Positions 1 to 9,056 are shown, counted from the first letter of the stretch. The stretch: 64,000 bases of DNA from Bacillus sp. AFS059628 (GCF_002571225.1 NZ_NVEC01000049.1:33442-97441), one strand, 5' to 3'. The notes: generated by a model not told the origin, from the letters alone. Numbers and translations: made by a program.

Positions 1-1226
1 CCGTGATTATGGCAACAGGGGGCCCTGGTATCATCTTCGGAAAATCAACTAACTCTATCATTAATACAGGTACAGCAGCTTCTGCTGTATATCAACAAGG
101 TGCATATTATGCAAACGGTGAGTTCATTCAGATTCACCCAACGGCAATTCCTGGAGACGATAAATTACGTCTTATGAGTGAATCTGCACGTGGTGAAGGT
201 GGACGTGTTTGGACATATAAAGATGGTAAACCATGGTACTTCTTAGAAGAAAAATATCCGGCTTACGGAAACCTTGTACCTCGCGATATCGCAACGCGTG
301 AAATCTTTGATGTTTGCGTAGAGCAAAAACTAGGTATTAACGGTGAAAATATGGTTTACTTAGATCTTTCTCATAAAGATCCGAAAGAACTAGATATTAA
401 ACTTGGTGGAATTATTGAAATCTATGAGAAATTTACAGGTGATGATCCTCGTAAACTACCAATGAAAATCTTCCCAGCTGTTCACTATTCAATGGGTGGA
501 CTATGGGTTGATTATAAGCAGATGACAAATATTCCAGGTTTATTTGCAGCAGGTGAGTGTGATTATTCTATGCACGGTGGTAACCGTCTTGGTGCGAACT
601 CACTATTATCAGCAATTTACGGTGGTATGGTAGCAGGACCAAATGCAATTGAATATATGAAAGGTCTTACTAAATCATCAGATGCTGTTTCATCTACTGT
701 GTATGAACAAAATGAATTGATCGAAACAGAGAAATTTAACAATATTTTAACGCTCGATGGTAACGAAAATGCGTATGTTCTTCATAAAGAGCTTGGAGAA
801 TGGATGACAGATAACGTTACAGTAGTTCGTGAAAATAAAAAGTTATTAGAAACAGATGCAAAAATTGAAGAGTTAATGGCTCGTTATAAACGTATTAACA
901 TTAACGATACAGCGAGATGGAGTAACCAAGGTGCTTCATTTACACGCCAACTTGCAAATATGTTTGAGTTAGCACGTGTTATTACAATTGGCGCATATAA
1001 CCGTAATGAGAGCCGTGGAGCACATTACAAACCTGAATTCCCAAATCGTGATGATGCAAACTTCTTAAAAACTACGATGGCAAAATTTGAAGGAGAAGGA
1101 AATGCACCAGCATTCCATTACGAAGACGTGGATATTTCATTAATTAAACCACGTAAACGTGATTATTCTTCAAAACATGATGTAGCTGCTAAGAGTGAAG
1201 AGAAGGGGGATAAACAACATGTCTGA
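1..1226 (+). CDS. sdhA: Succinate dehydrogenase flavoprotein subunit (5' truncated by the window edge)
   Basis: C-terminal roughly 407 residues of the FAD-carrying subunit of respiratory complex II, which oxidises succinate to fumarate at the inner face of the membrane. The frame is open from base 1, so the true start lies outside the window. Visible family motifs are HPTAIPG and ARGEGG (substrate-binding His and catalytic-region Arg), VHYSMGGLWV, and the FAD/substrate segment GGNRLGANSLLSA. The stop overlaps the sdhB start by 8 bases, as expected for an sdhCAB operon. sdhC would lie upstream, outside the window. Confidence 0.97.
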   Translation, partial: VIMATGGPGIIFGKSTNSIINTGTAASAVYQQGAYYANGEFIQIHPTAIPGDDKLRLMSESARGEGGRVWTYKDGKPWYFLEEKYPAYGNLVPRDIATREIFDVCVEQKLGINGENMVYLDLSHKDPKELDIKLGGIIEIYEKFTGDDPRKLPMKIFPAVHYSMGGLWVDYKQMTNIPGLFAAGECDYSMHGGNRLGANSLLSAIYGGMVAGPNAIEYMKGLTKSSDAVSSTVYEQNELIETEKFNNILTLDGNENAYVLHKELGEWMTDNVTVVRENKKLLETDAKIEELMARYKRININDTARWSNQGASFTRQLANMFELARVITIGAYNRNESRGAHYKPEFPNRDDANFLKTTMAKFEGEGNAPAFHYEDVDISLIKPRKRDYSSKHDVAAKSEEKGDKQHV

Positions 1227-1980
1227 GAAAACAATCCGCCTCATCATTACGAGACAAGACGGGCCAGACGCGCAAGCGTTTGACCAAGAGTTTGAAATTC
1301 CATATCGTCCGAATATGAATATTATTTCGGCGCTTATGGAAATCCGTCGTAATCCTGTTGATGCAAAAGGAAACAAAACAACTCCGATTGCATGGGATAT
1401 GAACTGCTTAGAAGAAGTATGTGGTGCATGTTCGATGGTGATTAATGGAAAACCACGTCAATCATGTACAGCGCTTATCGATCAATTAGAACAACCAATT
1501 CGCTTAAAGCCGATGAAGACATTCCCGGTTGTTCGTGACTTACAAGTTGACCGTAGTCGCATGTTTAATGCTCTAAAACGTGTTAAAGCGTGGATTCCAA
1601 TTGATGGTACGTATGACTTAGGACCAGGACCAAGAATGCCAGAGAAGAAACGTCAATGGGCTTATGAGCTTTCAAAATGTATGACATGTGGTGTTTGCTT
1701 AGAATCATGTCCAAACGTAAACAGCAAATCTGACTTTATTGGGCCAGCACCGTTATCACAAGCTCGTTTATTCAACTCACATCCAACGGGTGAAATGCAT
1801 AAAGCAGATCGCTTACGTGCAATTATGGGTGATGGAGGACTTGCAAACTGTGGTAACTCTCAAAACTGTGTGCAATCATGTCCAAAGGGTATTCCATTAA
1901 CAACTTCAATTGCGGCATTAAACCGTGACACAACAATTCAATCGTTCAAAGATTTCTTTGGTAGCGACAATAACTATTAA
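1219..1980 (+). CDS. sdhB: Succinate dehydrogenase iron-sulfur subunit
   Basis: 253-residue complex II subunit that passes electrons from SdhA FAD to the membrane anchor. It carries the N-terminal [2Fe-2S] cysteine set (CLEEVCGAC, then a later Cys in KPRQSC) and the C-terminal ferredoxin-like clusters CMTCGVCLESCP and CGNSQNCVQSCPKG. The ATG at 1219 is chosen because AAGGGGGA lies 8 bases upstream. A frame extension to 1195 has no ribosome-binding site. Overlap with sdhA implies translational coupling. A strong hairpin follows directly. Confidence 0.98.
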   Translation: MSEKTIRLIITRQDGPDAQAFDQEFEIPYRPNMNIISALMEIRRNPVDAKGNKTTPIAWDMNCLEEVCGACSMVINGKPRQSCTALIDQLEQPIRLKPMKTFPVVRDLQVDRSRMFNALKRVKAWIPIDGTYDLGPGPRMPEKKRQWAYELSKCMTCGVCLESCPNVNSKSDFIGPAPLSQARLFNSHPTGEMHKADRLRAIMGDGGLANCGNSQNCVQSCPKGIPLTTSIAALNRDTTIQSFKDFFGSDNNY

Positions 1981-1981
1981 T

Positions 1982-2030
1982 AAATATTGCCTCTTCAACA
2001 TGAAGAGGCAATATTTATAACTTTATTTTT
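1982..2030 (+). terminator. Terminator of the sdh operon
   Basis: Perfect 15-bp stem (1982-1996 with 2002-2016) with a 5-base loop, followed by a T-rich stretch, starting right after the sdhB stop codon. Confidence 0.9.
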
Positions 2031-2073
2031 CTGTTTATTCTGTATATTGAAGGAACGAAAAGGAGAGGGAACA

Positions 2074-2520
2074 ATGAAGAAGATTTCTTATATTGAAGAC
2101 TTTGAGCAATGGGAAAGTGGTTTTTCATTTTACAACCCTGTAAAAGTACGTTTTGGCGAAGTAGATATGTTTGGGCATGTAAATAATGTCGTTGCCTTTA
2201 CCTACTTTGAAGAAGCGCGTATTGCATTGTTTAAAGAACTTGGATTTATGCAAGAATGGACGCATGAATCTTCAGAAACGATGATTGTTGTTGCAGATTT
2301 ACAATGTAATTTTATTAAGCAAATTTATTTTGATGAACAGTTGAAGGTGTATGTAAAAGCGGGATCGGTTGGGAATTCTTCTTTAGATTTGCATTATATG
2401 GTGAAAAACGCAGCAGGAGAAGCTTGCTTAGTTGGTCGTGGAATGATGGTTCAAGCATCGAAAAAAACGGGTAGAGGCGAACCGTGGCCTGAAGAGTGGA
2501 AGAAAAAACTACTACAATGA
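2074..2520 (+). CDS. ysmA: 4HBT (hotdog) acyl-CoA thioesterase, YsmA-like
   Basis: 148-residue hotdog-fold protein of the YbgC/4HBT type, expected to hydrolyse acyl-CoA thioesters in the cytoplasm. Substrate unknown. The N-terminal VRFGEVDMFGHVNN segment holds the Asp and His of the family active-site helix. The ATG at 2074 follows AGGAGAGG; an upstream in-frame extension would run through the sdhB terminator and is rejected. In B. subtilis the gene after sdhB is ysmA, a thioesterase of this kind, which supports the name. There the next gene is gerE; here gerE is 12 kb away. Confidence 0.85.
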   Translation: MKKISYIEDFEQWESGFSFYNPVKVRFGEVDMFGHVNNVVAFTYFEEARIALFKELGFMQEWTHESSETMIVVADLQCNFIKQIYFDEQLKVYVKAGSVGNSSLDLHYMVKNAAGEACLVGRGMMVQASKKTGRGEPWPEEWKKKLLQ

Positions 2521-2533
2521 TAGAGTGAAAGAA

Positions 2534-2566
2534 AATAAGAGAGCAATTTGCTCTCTTATTTTTTGT
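2534..2566. terminator. Bidirectional terminator between ysmA and the VanY gene
   Basis: 13-bp perfect inverted repeat (2534-2546 with 2548-2560) with T-runs on both strands. It serves the convergent genes and overlaps the last codons of the minus-strand gene. Confidence 0.85.
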
Positions 2567-3335
2567 CTTCCATCGCTTCTTCTAACGTTAAATGATGTTT
2601 ATATATGTATGTAGCGTATGGATTTCCAACGTAGCGTAAATGCCACGGTTCATATGAATATTCTGTTGTTTCGGTTTTATCTTCTAAATAACGAATGACA
2701 AAACCAAATTCATGAGCATGTTTTGCAACCCATTTTCCTTCGGCTGTCTCTCCAAAAATAGGCTCTAATTGGAATTTAGCAGATTTTGAACTAATATCCA
2801 TTGCTAAACCAGTTTGATGTTCACTCGTACCAGGAATGGCACTTACTGAATCAGCTTCAGTTTTCCCTTGACGTCTAACGTATGTATCATGTAATGATTT
2901 TTGGCGTTTGTATGAACGATAACCAGATACGGCTGTAAGTTCAAGCCCTTCTTTCTTTGCCGCTTCAAACATATTTTCAAGCGCATTTGCAGCATCTTTG
3001 CGCAGCAATGTTTTTTCTTTATCTTTTGGGCTAGTAAATGGTACGTTTGGTCTTGTTAAGTCTTCAGGTATGTATCCGTCTGGTAGTTTTCGATGTTTAT
3101 TTACTAATACAAGATTAGACTCTAGATTTGTTACAACGGAAAAATCATTGTCTAGCTTTTTTGCATTATGATCAGCTTTTGGAAAAGCGGGAATCTCTTC
3201 TTTTTGGTGGTTACTATGCTGTTGACTTTCGACAGCTTTCGCATTATTTTGTAGTGGTGATTTAGAACTAAAGTAAGCGAAAGAAGTGATACCGATTACA
3301 ATAGTAGTGGCAGAAATAATAATTATCTTTTTCAT
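2556..3335 (-). CDS. D-alanyl-D-alanine carboxypeptidase, VanY/M15 family
   Basis: 259-residue exported zinc peptidase that trims the terminal D-Ala from peptidoglycan stem peptides. An N-terminal signal anchor (KKIIIISATTIVIGITSFAY) has no lipobox Cys, so the protein is probably membrane-tethered or secreted. The M15B zinc motif is complete: SEHQTGLAMD (His and Asp ligands) and EPWHLRYVG (catalytic Glu and His ligand), with upstream SGYRSYKRQ binding the substrate. Similar in size to B. subtilis YodJ. No vancomycin-resistance genes are adjacent, so a housekeeping wall-maturation role is more likely than resistance. Confidence 0.93.
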   Translation of the reverse strand: MKKIIIISATTIVIGITSFAYFSSKSPLQNNAKAVESQQHSNHQKEEIPAFPKADHNAKKLDNDFSVVTNLESNLVLVNKHRKLPDGYIPEDLTRPNVPFTSPKDKEKTLLRKDAANALENMFEAAKKEGLELTAVSGYRSYKRQKSLHDTYVRRQGKTEADSVSAIPGTSEHQTGLAMDISSKSAKFQLEPIFGETAEGKWVAKHAHEFGFVIRYLEDKTETTEYSYEPWHLRYVGNPYATYIYKHHLTLEEAMEDKK

Positions 3336-3600
3336 GATGCCTTGTAATCACAGTCCTTTCTTAATAAAATGTGTATTGTTTTTTATTATAAGTCTAGTTT
3401 ACTGAAAAAGAAATATAAGAGTCGTAACGTAATAGAAATGCAAAGAAAATGTCAGAAAATGTGTGAAATTGTAGTATTTTTTTATATAATTCATTTCTTG
3501 TCTTTCATGAAATTCATTTTTTATGTAATATATATACATAAGAAGATGTAGCGATTATCGAGAATAAAGAACTTCTTGTATAGACTAGGAGTGAATGGGA

Positions 3601-4395
3601 ATGGATTTTGCAACACTTATTGGAATTATTTTAGGAGTAGTAGCGGTAGTAGTAGGGATGGTCGTCAAGGGCGCTGACATAATGGCCTTAGTTAATCCTG
3701 CCGCAGCATTAATTATTTTCGTTGGTACATTTGCTGCAGTATGTATAGCATTTCCAATGAATCAATTAAAGAAGATTCCAAAATTATTTAAAGTTCTTTT
3801 TGGTTCTAATAAAAAAGATTTAAGTTATGAACAGTTGCTAGAATTGTTTGTTCATTGGACATCTGAAAGTAGAAAATACGGTATTCTGTCTTTAGAGCAA
3901 CAATTAGACAAAATTCAAGATGAATTTCTTTTGCGTGGTATGAAATTTGTGATTGATGGCGTATCTGCAGAAGATTTAGAACAAATTTTAGAAGCTGAAT
4001 TAGAAGCAATTGAAGAAAGGCATGCAAAAGGAGCTGCAATTTTTTCTCAAGCTGGTACATATGCACCGACATTAGGGGTTTTAGGTGCTGTTATTGGTCT
4101 TGTGGCTGCACTTGGTAATTTAACTGATATTGAAAAGTTAGGACACGCTATTTCGGGTGCGTTTATTGCAACGATTTTTGGTATTTTCTCAGGTTATATA
4201 TTATGGCATCCATTTGCTAATAAATTAAAGCAAAAATCTGCAGCTGAATTAGAGAAAAAACGTTTAATTATTGATTGTCTATTAATGTTACAAGAAGGTA
4301 CATATCCGTTTATTATGAAGAACCGTATTTTAGGTGCACTGTCTGCAACTGAGCGTAAAAAGCTTGAAAAAGGGGCAGAAAAAAATGCGGAGTAA
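3601..4395 (+). CDS. motA: Flagellar motor stator protein MotA
   Basis: 264-residue inner-membrane stator subunit that, with MotB, conducts ions to drive flagellar rotation. Hydrophobic segments lie at about residues 4-22, 32-50, 150-170 and 180-200. The C-terminal pair TYAPTLGVLGAVIGL and HAISGAFIATIFG matches the MotA (proton-type) pattern of B. subtilis better than MotP. Two ATGs are possible. AGGAG at 3587-3591 is only 3 bases from ATG 3595 but 9 from ATG 3601, so 3601 is preferred. The end overlaps motB by 11 bases. The AT-rich 265 bases upstream show no clear promoter. Confidence 0.95.
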   Translation: MDFATLIGIILGVVAVVVGMVVKGADIMALVNPAAALIIFVGTFAAVCIAFPMNQLKKIPKLFKVLFGSNKKDLSYEQLLELFVHWTSESRKYGILSLEQQLDKIQDEFLLRGMKFVIDGVSAEDLEQILEAELEAIEERHAKGAAIFSQAGTYAPTLGVLGAVIGLVAALGNLTDIEKLGHAISGAFIATIFGIFSGYILWHPFANKLKQKSAAELEKKRLIIDCLLMLQEGTYPFIMKNRILGALSATERKKLEKGAEKNAE

Positions 4396-5173
4396 AAAAA
4401 ATAGAAGAAGTAAAAAGAAAAAGCATGATGAGCATATCGACGAAACGTGGTTAATTCCATATTCTGATATGTTAACGTTGTTATTTGCATTGTTCATCGT
4501 TTTATTCGCAATGAGTAGTATAGATGCTGCGAAGTTTAAACAGATGGCAGTTGCTTTTCGAAGTGAATTAGCCGGTGGAACAGGAAACAAAGAATTTTTA
4601 AGTGATCAGAAGCCAAATGATGAAAAGGAATTATCAGCAAGTAGCCTTGAGGCAGAACAAATAAAAAAACAAGAAGAAGCTAAAGAAAAAGAAAAAAAAG
4701 AAATGGATGAATTGAAAGCATTACAAAAAAAGATTGATCAATATATTAATGAGAAACAATTATCCTCTTCTTTTCAAACTAAATTAACTGAAAAGGGATT
4801 AATGGTGACAATATTAGAGAATGTGCTGTTTGATTCGGGGAAAGCAGATGTGAAGTTAGAATCACTAGGGATTGCAAAAGAGATGTCTAGCTTACTTGTT
4901 TCAGCATCACCTCGTGAAATTACAGTATCTGGTCATACAGATAATGTCCCTATTGCCAATGCGCAGTTTGCATCGAACTGGGAATTAAGTACGCAGCGGG
5001 CAGTTAATTTTATGCAAGTATTACTACAAAATAAAGAATTACAACCAGAAAAATTTAGTGCAATTGGTTACGGGGAATACCGCTCAATTGCTCCAAATGA
5101 TACGCAAGAAGGAAAGGCGAAAAATAGACGAGTAGAAGTGTTTATTTTACCTTTAACGAGAAATATGCAATAA
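4385..5173 (+). CDS. motB: Flagellar motor stator protein MotB
   Basis: 262-residue partner of MotA that anchors the stator to peptidoglycan. The N-terminus is strongly basic (KKNRRSKKKK). The single TM helix begins with WLIPYSDMLTLLFAL, whose Asp is the essential ion-binding residue of the family. A charged coiled-coil linker (about 85-130) leads to an OmpA-like peptidoglycan-binding domain with VSGHTDNVPI and NWELSTQRA. Start at 4385 because GGGGCAG precedes it and motA overlaps; a longer frame would begin inside motA. Confidence 0.95.
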   Translation: MRSKKNRRSKKKKHDEHIDETWLIPYSDMLTLLFALFIVLFAMSSIDAAKFKQMAVAFRSELAGGTGNKEFLSDQKPNDEKELSASSLEAEQIKKQEEAKEKEKKEMDELKALQKKIDQYINEKQLSSSFQTKLTEKGLMVTILENVLFDSGKADVKLESLGIAKEMSSLLVSASPREITVSGHTDNVPIANAQFASNWELSTQRAVNFMQVLLQNKELQPEKFSAIGYGEYRSIAPNDTQEGKAKNRRVEVFILPLTRNMQ

Positions 5174-5207
5174 AGAGGATGGTGTATGCCATCCTCTTTA
5201 TTTTGCA
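5169..5207. terminator. Bidirectional terminator, motB / acid phosphatase
   Basis: 14-bp perfect stem (5169-5182 with 5189-5202), 6-base loop, TTTT on the plus strand and an A-tract on the other side, between convergent genes. Confidence 0.9.
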
Positions 5208-6025
5208 TCAAATGATTTTAAGTTGTCATGGCGGATTTTATCTTTTTCTGCATCTGACTTTTTGAAATCATAATCATATAAAGCACCTTCCCAATCGCCA
5301 TACATTGGATTCGGGAAAATAATAAATTTCTCACCAAATTGTGCTTTTGAATCCGCTACTGCTTGATTTCGATCTTTTACAGACTTTCCGTCAAAACCAG
5401 TGAAATCAGATAAGTTATCACCGAAGAATAAGACGATATCATGTGTTTGAGAAACGAGTTCACGGCGTTTTTCTTTTCCTTTTTCTTTCGGGTCTTGTAG
5501 TAATATATGTTCTTTCGTTGCTTGAGGGGCGCCTACACGCTCAAGATTTTTAATTGTTGCATCTAGTTGGTTCATTTTACGATTTGAGATGTAGTAAATA
5601 TCTACACCTTTAGACTCGGTATATTTTAAGAAATCAATTGCGCCTGGAAGAGCCTCAGCTTCAGCCTTATTAATCCAGTCATCCCATTTATACGGATAGC
5701 CTTTTCCTGTCTTTACGCTCATTGCTTGATGAGGACTATTATCTAAAACAGTTTCATCTAAATCAAGTACGATAGCAGGCTTTTTCTCTGTCCCTTTTGC
5801 AAGAGTTGCATCAAGCTTCAATTGACCGATATTGTACCCTTGGTAATAAAGTGCTTTCGTTTCACCAGCTGTTTGATACCATAAATCAGCCATTAGTTGC
5901 TGTTCTGTTAATTTTATTTTCTCTTCTTTCGCCACTGCTTTCTCTTGTGTTCCTGAACATGCTACAAGCGATATAGATAGAACCGCTACAGATAATAAAG
6001 TGGTAATGCCCCTCTTCATCTTCAT
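5198..6025 (-). CDS. Acid phosphatase lipoprotein, e(P4)/class C HAD family
   Basis: 275-residue surface lipoprotein predicted to dephosphorylate nucleotides or small phosphate esters outside the membrane. The signal peptide ends in the lipobox SLVAC (Cys at about 23). HAD motif I appears as LDLDETVLDN, with later ISNRK (motif II) and FFGDNLSDF (motif IV acidic pair), the arrangement of class C phosphatases such as Haemophilus e(P4). AAGGAGGA at 6031-6038 lies 5 bases from the first ATG. A second ATG two codons in would also fit. Divergent from the ABC exporter. Confidence 0.93.
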   Translation of the reverse strand: MKMKRGITTLLSVAVLSISLVACSGTQEKAVAKEEKIKLTEQQLMADLWYQTAGETKALYYQGYNIGQLKLDATLAKGTEKKPAIVLDLDETVLDNSPHQAMSVKTGKGYPYKWDDWINKAEAEALPGAIDFLKYTESKGVDIYYISNRKMNQLDATIKNLERVGAPQATKEHILLQDPKEKGKEKRRELVSQTHDIVLFFGDNLSDFTGFDGKSVKDRNQAVADSKAQFGEKFIIFPNPMYGDWEGALYDYDFKKSDAEKDKIRHDNLKSFDAK

Positions 6026-6170
6026 ATGTATCCTCCTTGATGTTAGAAAATCAGTTAATATTATATATCGAAAAATAATAATTTTTGTATGAACATTTGC
6101 ATATTGTCTTTTACATATATAGTAGTATGTCCTATATTAGAAAGATGAGAAAAAATGATGGGAATTATTT

Positions 6171-6232
6171 TGTCAATTATAATTGTCGTAATGACAATTA
6201 TAATTGACAAACGATGTGATATTATTTACAAT
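6171..6232 (+). promoter_or_regulatory. Strong promoter with an overlapping long dyad (candidate operator) for the ABC exporter
   Basis: A sigma-A type promoter, TTGACA (6204-6209), 17 bases, TACAAT (6227-6232), points at the ABC genes. A perfect inverted repeat overlaps its -35: TGTCAATTATAATTGTC at 6171-6187 and its complement at 6193-6209, with a 5-base spacer. Each arm contains the 12-base palindrome CAATTATAATTG, so the site looks like two nested half-operators. The remainder of 6026-6351 is AT-rich with no gene. Confidence 0.75.
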
Positions 6233-6351
6233 TTTAACTAAATGGAACAAATGATGGATTAAGGGGATAAAGCGTAGTGCTATATTTTATCCTGCATAAA
6301 CATAGTCTTTGAAAGAGAGTATGAATGATACTAAAGGGGAGGCTTTATACT

Positions 6352-7236
6352 TTGAGTTTACAAATTCAAAACTTAACGAAACTATTTGGGGAATCAAAAG
6401 CAGTTAACGGCTTGCAAATTTCGTTACCAAAAGGTGAAGTGCTAGGATTACTTGGACGAAATGGTGCAGGGAAAACAACGACAATTAAAATGCTTCTCGG
6501 ATTATTAACGCCTAATGAAGGCTCTATTACATGGGATGGAAAATCATTTGGGACTAGTGGGGTAACGATTGGATATTTACCAGAAGAAAGAGGTTTATAT
6601 ACAAAAAGTAGAGTAATAGACCAGTTACGATATTTTGGTAGATTAGAAGGAATGACAAAGAAAGAAGTAGATCTTGCTATCGATCACTGGTTAGAGCGAT
6701 TAGCGATACCGGAATATAAATTTAAAACGGCAGGAGAGCTTTCGAAAGGAAATCAGCAAAAAATCCAATTAATTGCTGCTCTTCTTCATAATCCTGAACT
6801 TCTCATTTTAGATGAACCATTTAGCGGACTGGATCCAGTGAATGCTGGAATGTTAGCTAGCATTATTGAAGAACAAGTACAGAGCGGAAAGACGATTATT
6901 TTATCAAGTCATCGTATGGAACAAGTAGAGGCTTTTTGCCAACATGTATGTATTTTGAAAAAAGGCGAAGCAGTCGTAAAAGGCCAGTTAAGTGATATTA
7001 AAAAAGAATACGGTTTCCGCAATTTAACGATTGAAGATACAGAAGAGAATGAGAAGGGATTAGCGGCTATTCATGTGTCGTATGAAAAACAACAAGGCCT
7101 TCTTTATGTGCGAGTACAAGATGATGCAGAAGCTCTAAAGATTTTACAACAGTTGCAACAACAAGGTGTTACCTTGCGACAATTTAAAATGTTAGAGCCG
7201 ACGTTAAACGAAATTTTTGTAGAGAGGGCGAAATAA
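6352..7236 (+). CDS. ABC transporter ATP-binding protein (YhaQ/NatA-like)
   Basis: 294-residue nucleotide-binding subunit of an ABC-2 exporter. Walker A GRNGAGKTT, signature LSKGNQQKIQ, Walker B LLILDEPFSGLDP and the switch His in SSHRME are intact, followed by a C-terminal extension of about 80 residues. The TTG at 6352 is taken as start because AAAGGGGAGG ends 9 bases before it; ATGs further upstream lack such a site. It is coupled to the permease 2 bases downstream. The pair resembles YhaQP or NatAB, implicated in sodium or drug efflux; the substrate cannot be told from sequence. Confidence 0.9.
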   Translation: MSLQIQNLTKLFGESKAVNGLQISLPKGEVLGLLGRNGAGKTTTIKMLLGLLTPNEGSITWDGKSFGTSGVTIGYLPEERGLYTKSRVIDQLRYFGRLEGMTKKEVDLAIDHWLERLAIPEYKFKTAGELSKGNQQKIQLIAALLHNPELLILDEPFSGLDPVNAGMLASIIEEQVQSGKTIILSSHRMEQVEAFCQHVCILKKGEAVVKGQLSDIKKEYGFRNLTIEDTEENEKGLAAIHVSYEKQQGLLYVRVQDDAEALKILQQLQQQGVTLRQFKMLEPTLNEIFVERAK

Positions 7237-7238
7237 CG

Positions 7239-8465
7239 ATGCGTAAATTTTCTCACGTATTTTCATTTTATTTTAGAGAAGCGTTTTTATCTAAAAAATC
7301 ATTAATTACAAGTGCGATTTTATTTTTAGTTGTGTTTGGGATTTTTGCATTTAATCATTTTACTTCAGAAAATGATAAAAATAAGGATAAAGATAAAATT
7401 GCAGTTGTGACAGAGAGTTCCACATATAAAGTACAAAAAGAAGAATTAACGAAACTATTACCATCAGCAAAAATAACTGTCGGTTCAAAAGGGGATTTTG
7501 ATAAACTACATAAACAAGTAGAAGATGGTGAACTGGATGGTTTATTTCATGTAACGGAAAAGAATGGAGTTCCAGAAGTTAAGTATATGTTTAATAAGTT
7601 ACCTAGTGAAACAACTTCTACAATTATAGCTAGTTATTTAAAAGCACAATATACGGCGGCAACAATTGCTAAACATAATGTTTCACCAGAAATTGCACAG
7701 CAATTGCAAACCGAAATTTCTGTGAAACAAGAAGCGATAAAAGATCGCTCTGCTTCCGCAGGAATTGCATATTTCTTTACATTTGCTTTGTATATGTTTA
7801 TTGTCATGTTCGGAAGTACAATTGCGATGAATATTGCTTCTGAAAAAGCTTCTCGCGTTATGGAAGTTATGATTCCAAAAGTAAAACCACTGACGATGAT
7901 GTATGCGAAAATCTTAGCGGTTGTTTCAACGGCGTTATTACAACTTGCCATATTGGCATGTGGTTACTTGGTTCCTTGGTTACTAGGATGGGTAGATTTA
8001 GAAAACGGTTCATTATTTGGAGCACCAATTGATTTTACAAAGATAGATGCACAAGTTATCGGTATGTTCCTTATTTATTTTGTTACGGGATATTTCCTTT
8101 ATGCAATGATGTATGCGGCTGCTGGTGCGGTTGTTTCTAGGACTGAGGATTTACAAGGTGTTATTTTACCAGTATCGATTTTAATAATGGCAGCATTCTT
8201 TATAAGTATTAAATCGCTAGGTGATCCAAATAGTACTGTTGTTGTTGTAAGTTCTTACGTTCCGTTCTTCACCCCGATGATTACATTCTCACGCTTTGTA
8301 GCTGGTGAAGCTGGTATATTAGAAATTACGATAACAATGGCGGTTCTTTTAGCGACAATCGGTATATTAAGTGCTATTACAAGCCGCATTTACGTAAACG
8401 GCGTAATGAATTACTCAGACAAAGTGAAATTTAAAGATTTAGCGAAATTTATAAAGCGTCAATAA
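7239..8465 (+). CDS. ABC-2 type transporter permease (YhaP/NatB-like)
   Basis: 408-residue membrane partner of the preceding ATPase. One N-terminal TM helix (about 20-40), an extracytoplasmic domain of about 130 residues, then five or more TM helices from residue 175 to 395: the ABC-2/NatB layout. The motif NIASEKASRVMEVMIPKV after TM2 is the conserved cytoplasmic coupling segment of this family. The start ATG comes 2 bases after the upstream stop. Confidence 0.9.
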   Translation: MRKFSHVFSFYFREAFLSKKSLITSAILFLVVFGIFAFNHFTSENDKNKDKDKIAVVTESSTYKVQKEELTKLLPSAKITVGSKGDFDKLHKQVEDGELDGLFHVTEKNGVPEVKYMFNKLPSETTSTIIASYLKAQYTAATIAKHNVSPEIAQQLQTEISVKQEAIKDRSASAGIAYFFTFALYMFIVMFGSTIAMNIASEKASRVMEVMIPKVKPLTMMYAKILAVVSTALLQLAILACGYLVPWLLGWVDLENGSLFGAPIDFTKIDAQVIGMFLIYFVTGYFLYAMMYAAAGAVVSRTEDLQGVILPVSILIMAAFFISIKSLGDPNSTVVVVSSYVPFFTPMITFSRFVAGEAGILEITITMAVLLATIGILSAITSRIYVNGVMNYSDKVKFKDLAKFIKRQ

Positions 8466-8468
8466 TGA

Positions 8469-8508
8469 GAAAAAGCATGATTTCCTATTGAAATCATGCT
8501 TTTTCTTT
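8469..8508 (+). terminator. Terminator after the ABC exporter genes
   Basis: 16-bp perfect stem (8469-8484 with 8490-8505) and 5-base loop ending in CTTTTTCTTT. Confidence 0.9.
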
Positions 8509-8582
8509 ATGTATAAATTAAAAATAGTATATAATAATAAGAGTCGTCTTTTAATAGAATGAATAAAAAGGAGGGTGTGCAG

Positions 8583-9014
8583 ATGGGGATTAGTAGTCGT
8601 TTTACAGTAGGTGTTCATATGTTGACGTTACTTGCGATTGATCGAAACTCTCGCTGTACCTCTGAATGGATTGCTGGTAGTGTGAATACAAATCCGGTTG
8701 TGATTCGTCGCATTACAGGAATGTTGAAGAGAGCAGGACTTGTTGATGTACAAGCTGGTAAAGGTGGTACGACACTTGCTCGTGATTTAGAAGAAATTAC
8801 ATTACTTGATGTATATAAAGCAGTGGAAGTTGTAGAAGAAGGGCAGCTATTTTCCTTCCATGAAAATCCCAACATTGAATGTCCAGTAGGAGCTAATATT
8901 CAATCAGTATTAGAAATTATTTTAATGCAAGCGCAAGAAGCGATGGAAAACGTACTTGCAAATGTAACGGTAGATCAATTAGTTACAAACTTAAAGTCTA
9001 AAATGAAAGATTAA
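8583..9014 (+). CDS. Rrf2-family transcriptional regulator
   Basis: 143-residue winged-helix DNA-binding protein: an N-terminal HTH (about 10-65, with NPVVIRRITGMLKRAGLV as the recognition helix), the wing GKGGTTLARDLEEITLLDVY, and a dimerisation helix. It has only two Cys, in RCTSE and IECPVG. The three-Cys cluster of IscR/NsrR is missing, so an Fe-S cofactor is unlikely. This is the YwnA-like subgroup, whose signal is unknown. The ATG at 8583 follows AAGGAGGG; an in-frame ATG at 8559 precedes that site. Targets may be the ABC exporter upstream or the divergent aquaporin (inference). Confidence 0.88.
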   Translation: MGISSRFTVGVHMLTLLAIDRNSRCTSEWIAGSVNTNPVVIRRITGMLKRAGLVDVQAGKGGTTLARDLEEITLLDVYKAVEVVEEGQLFSFHENPNIECPVGANIQSVLEIILMQAQEAMENVLANVTVDQLVTNLKSKMKD

Positions 9015-9015
9015 A

Positions 9016-9056
9016 AAAGCGAGCAACCTCATAATGAGGGCTCGCCTTTTTTTATG
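9016..9056. terminator. Bidirectional terminator, Rrf2 regulator / aquaporin
   Basis: GCGAGC (9019-9024) pairs with GCTCGC (9040-9045), an inner CCTC/GAGG stem follows an AA bulge, and T-runs flank both sides. Confidence 0.85.

Noticed and set aside
2556-3335. Vancomycin-resistance determinant
   Set aside because: VanY-type carboxypeptidases are common housekeeping enzymes, and no vanHAX or vanRS genes are nearby.
3369-3551. 60-codon open frame upstream of motA
   Set aside because: No ribosome-binding site, extreme Phe/Ile/Lys composition of AT-rich non-coding DNA, and no recognisable family.
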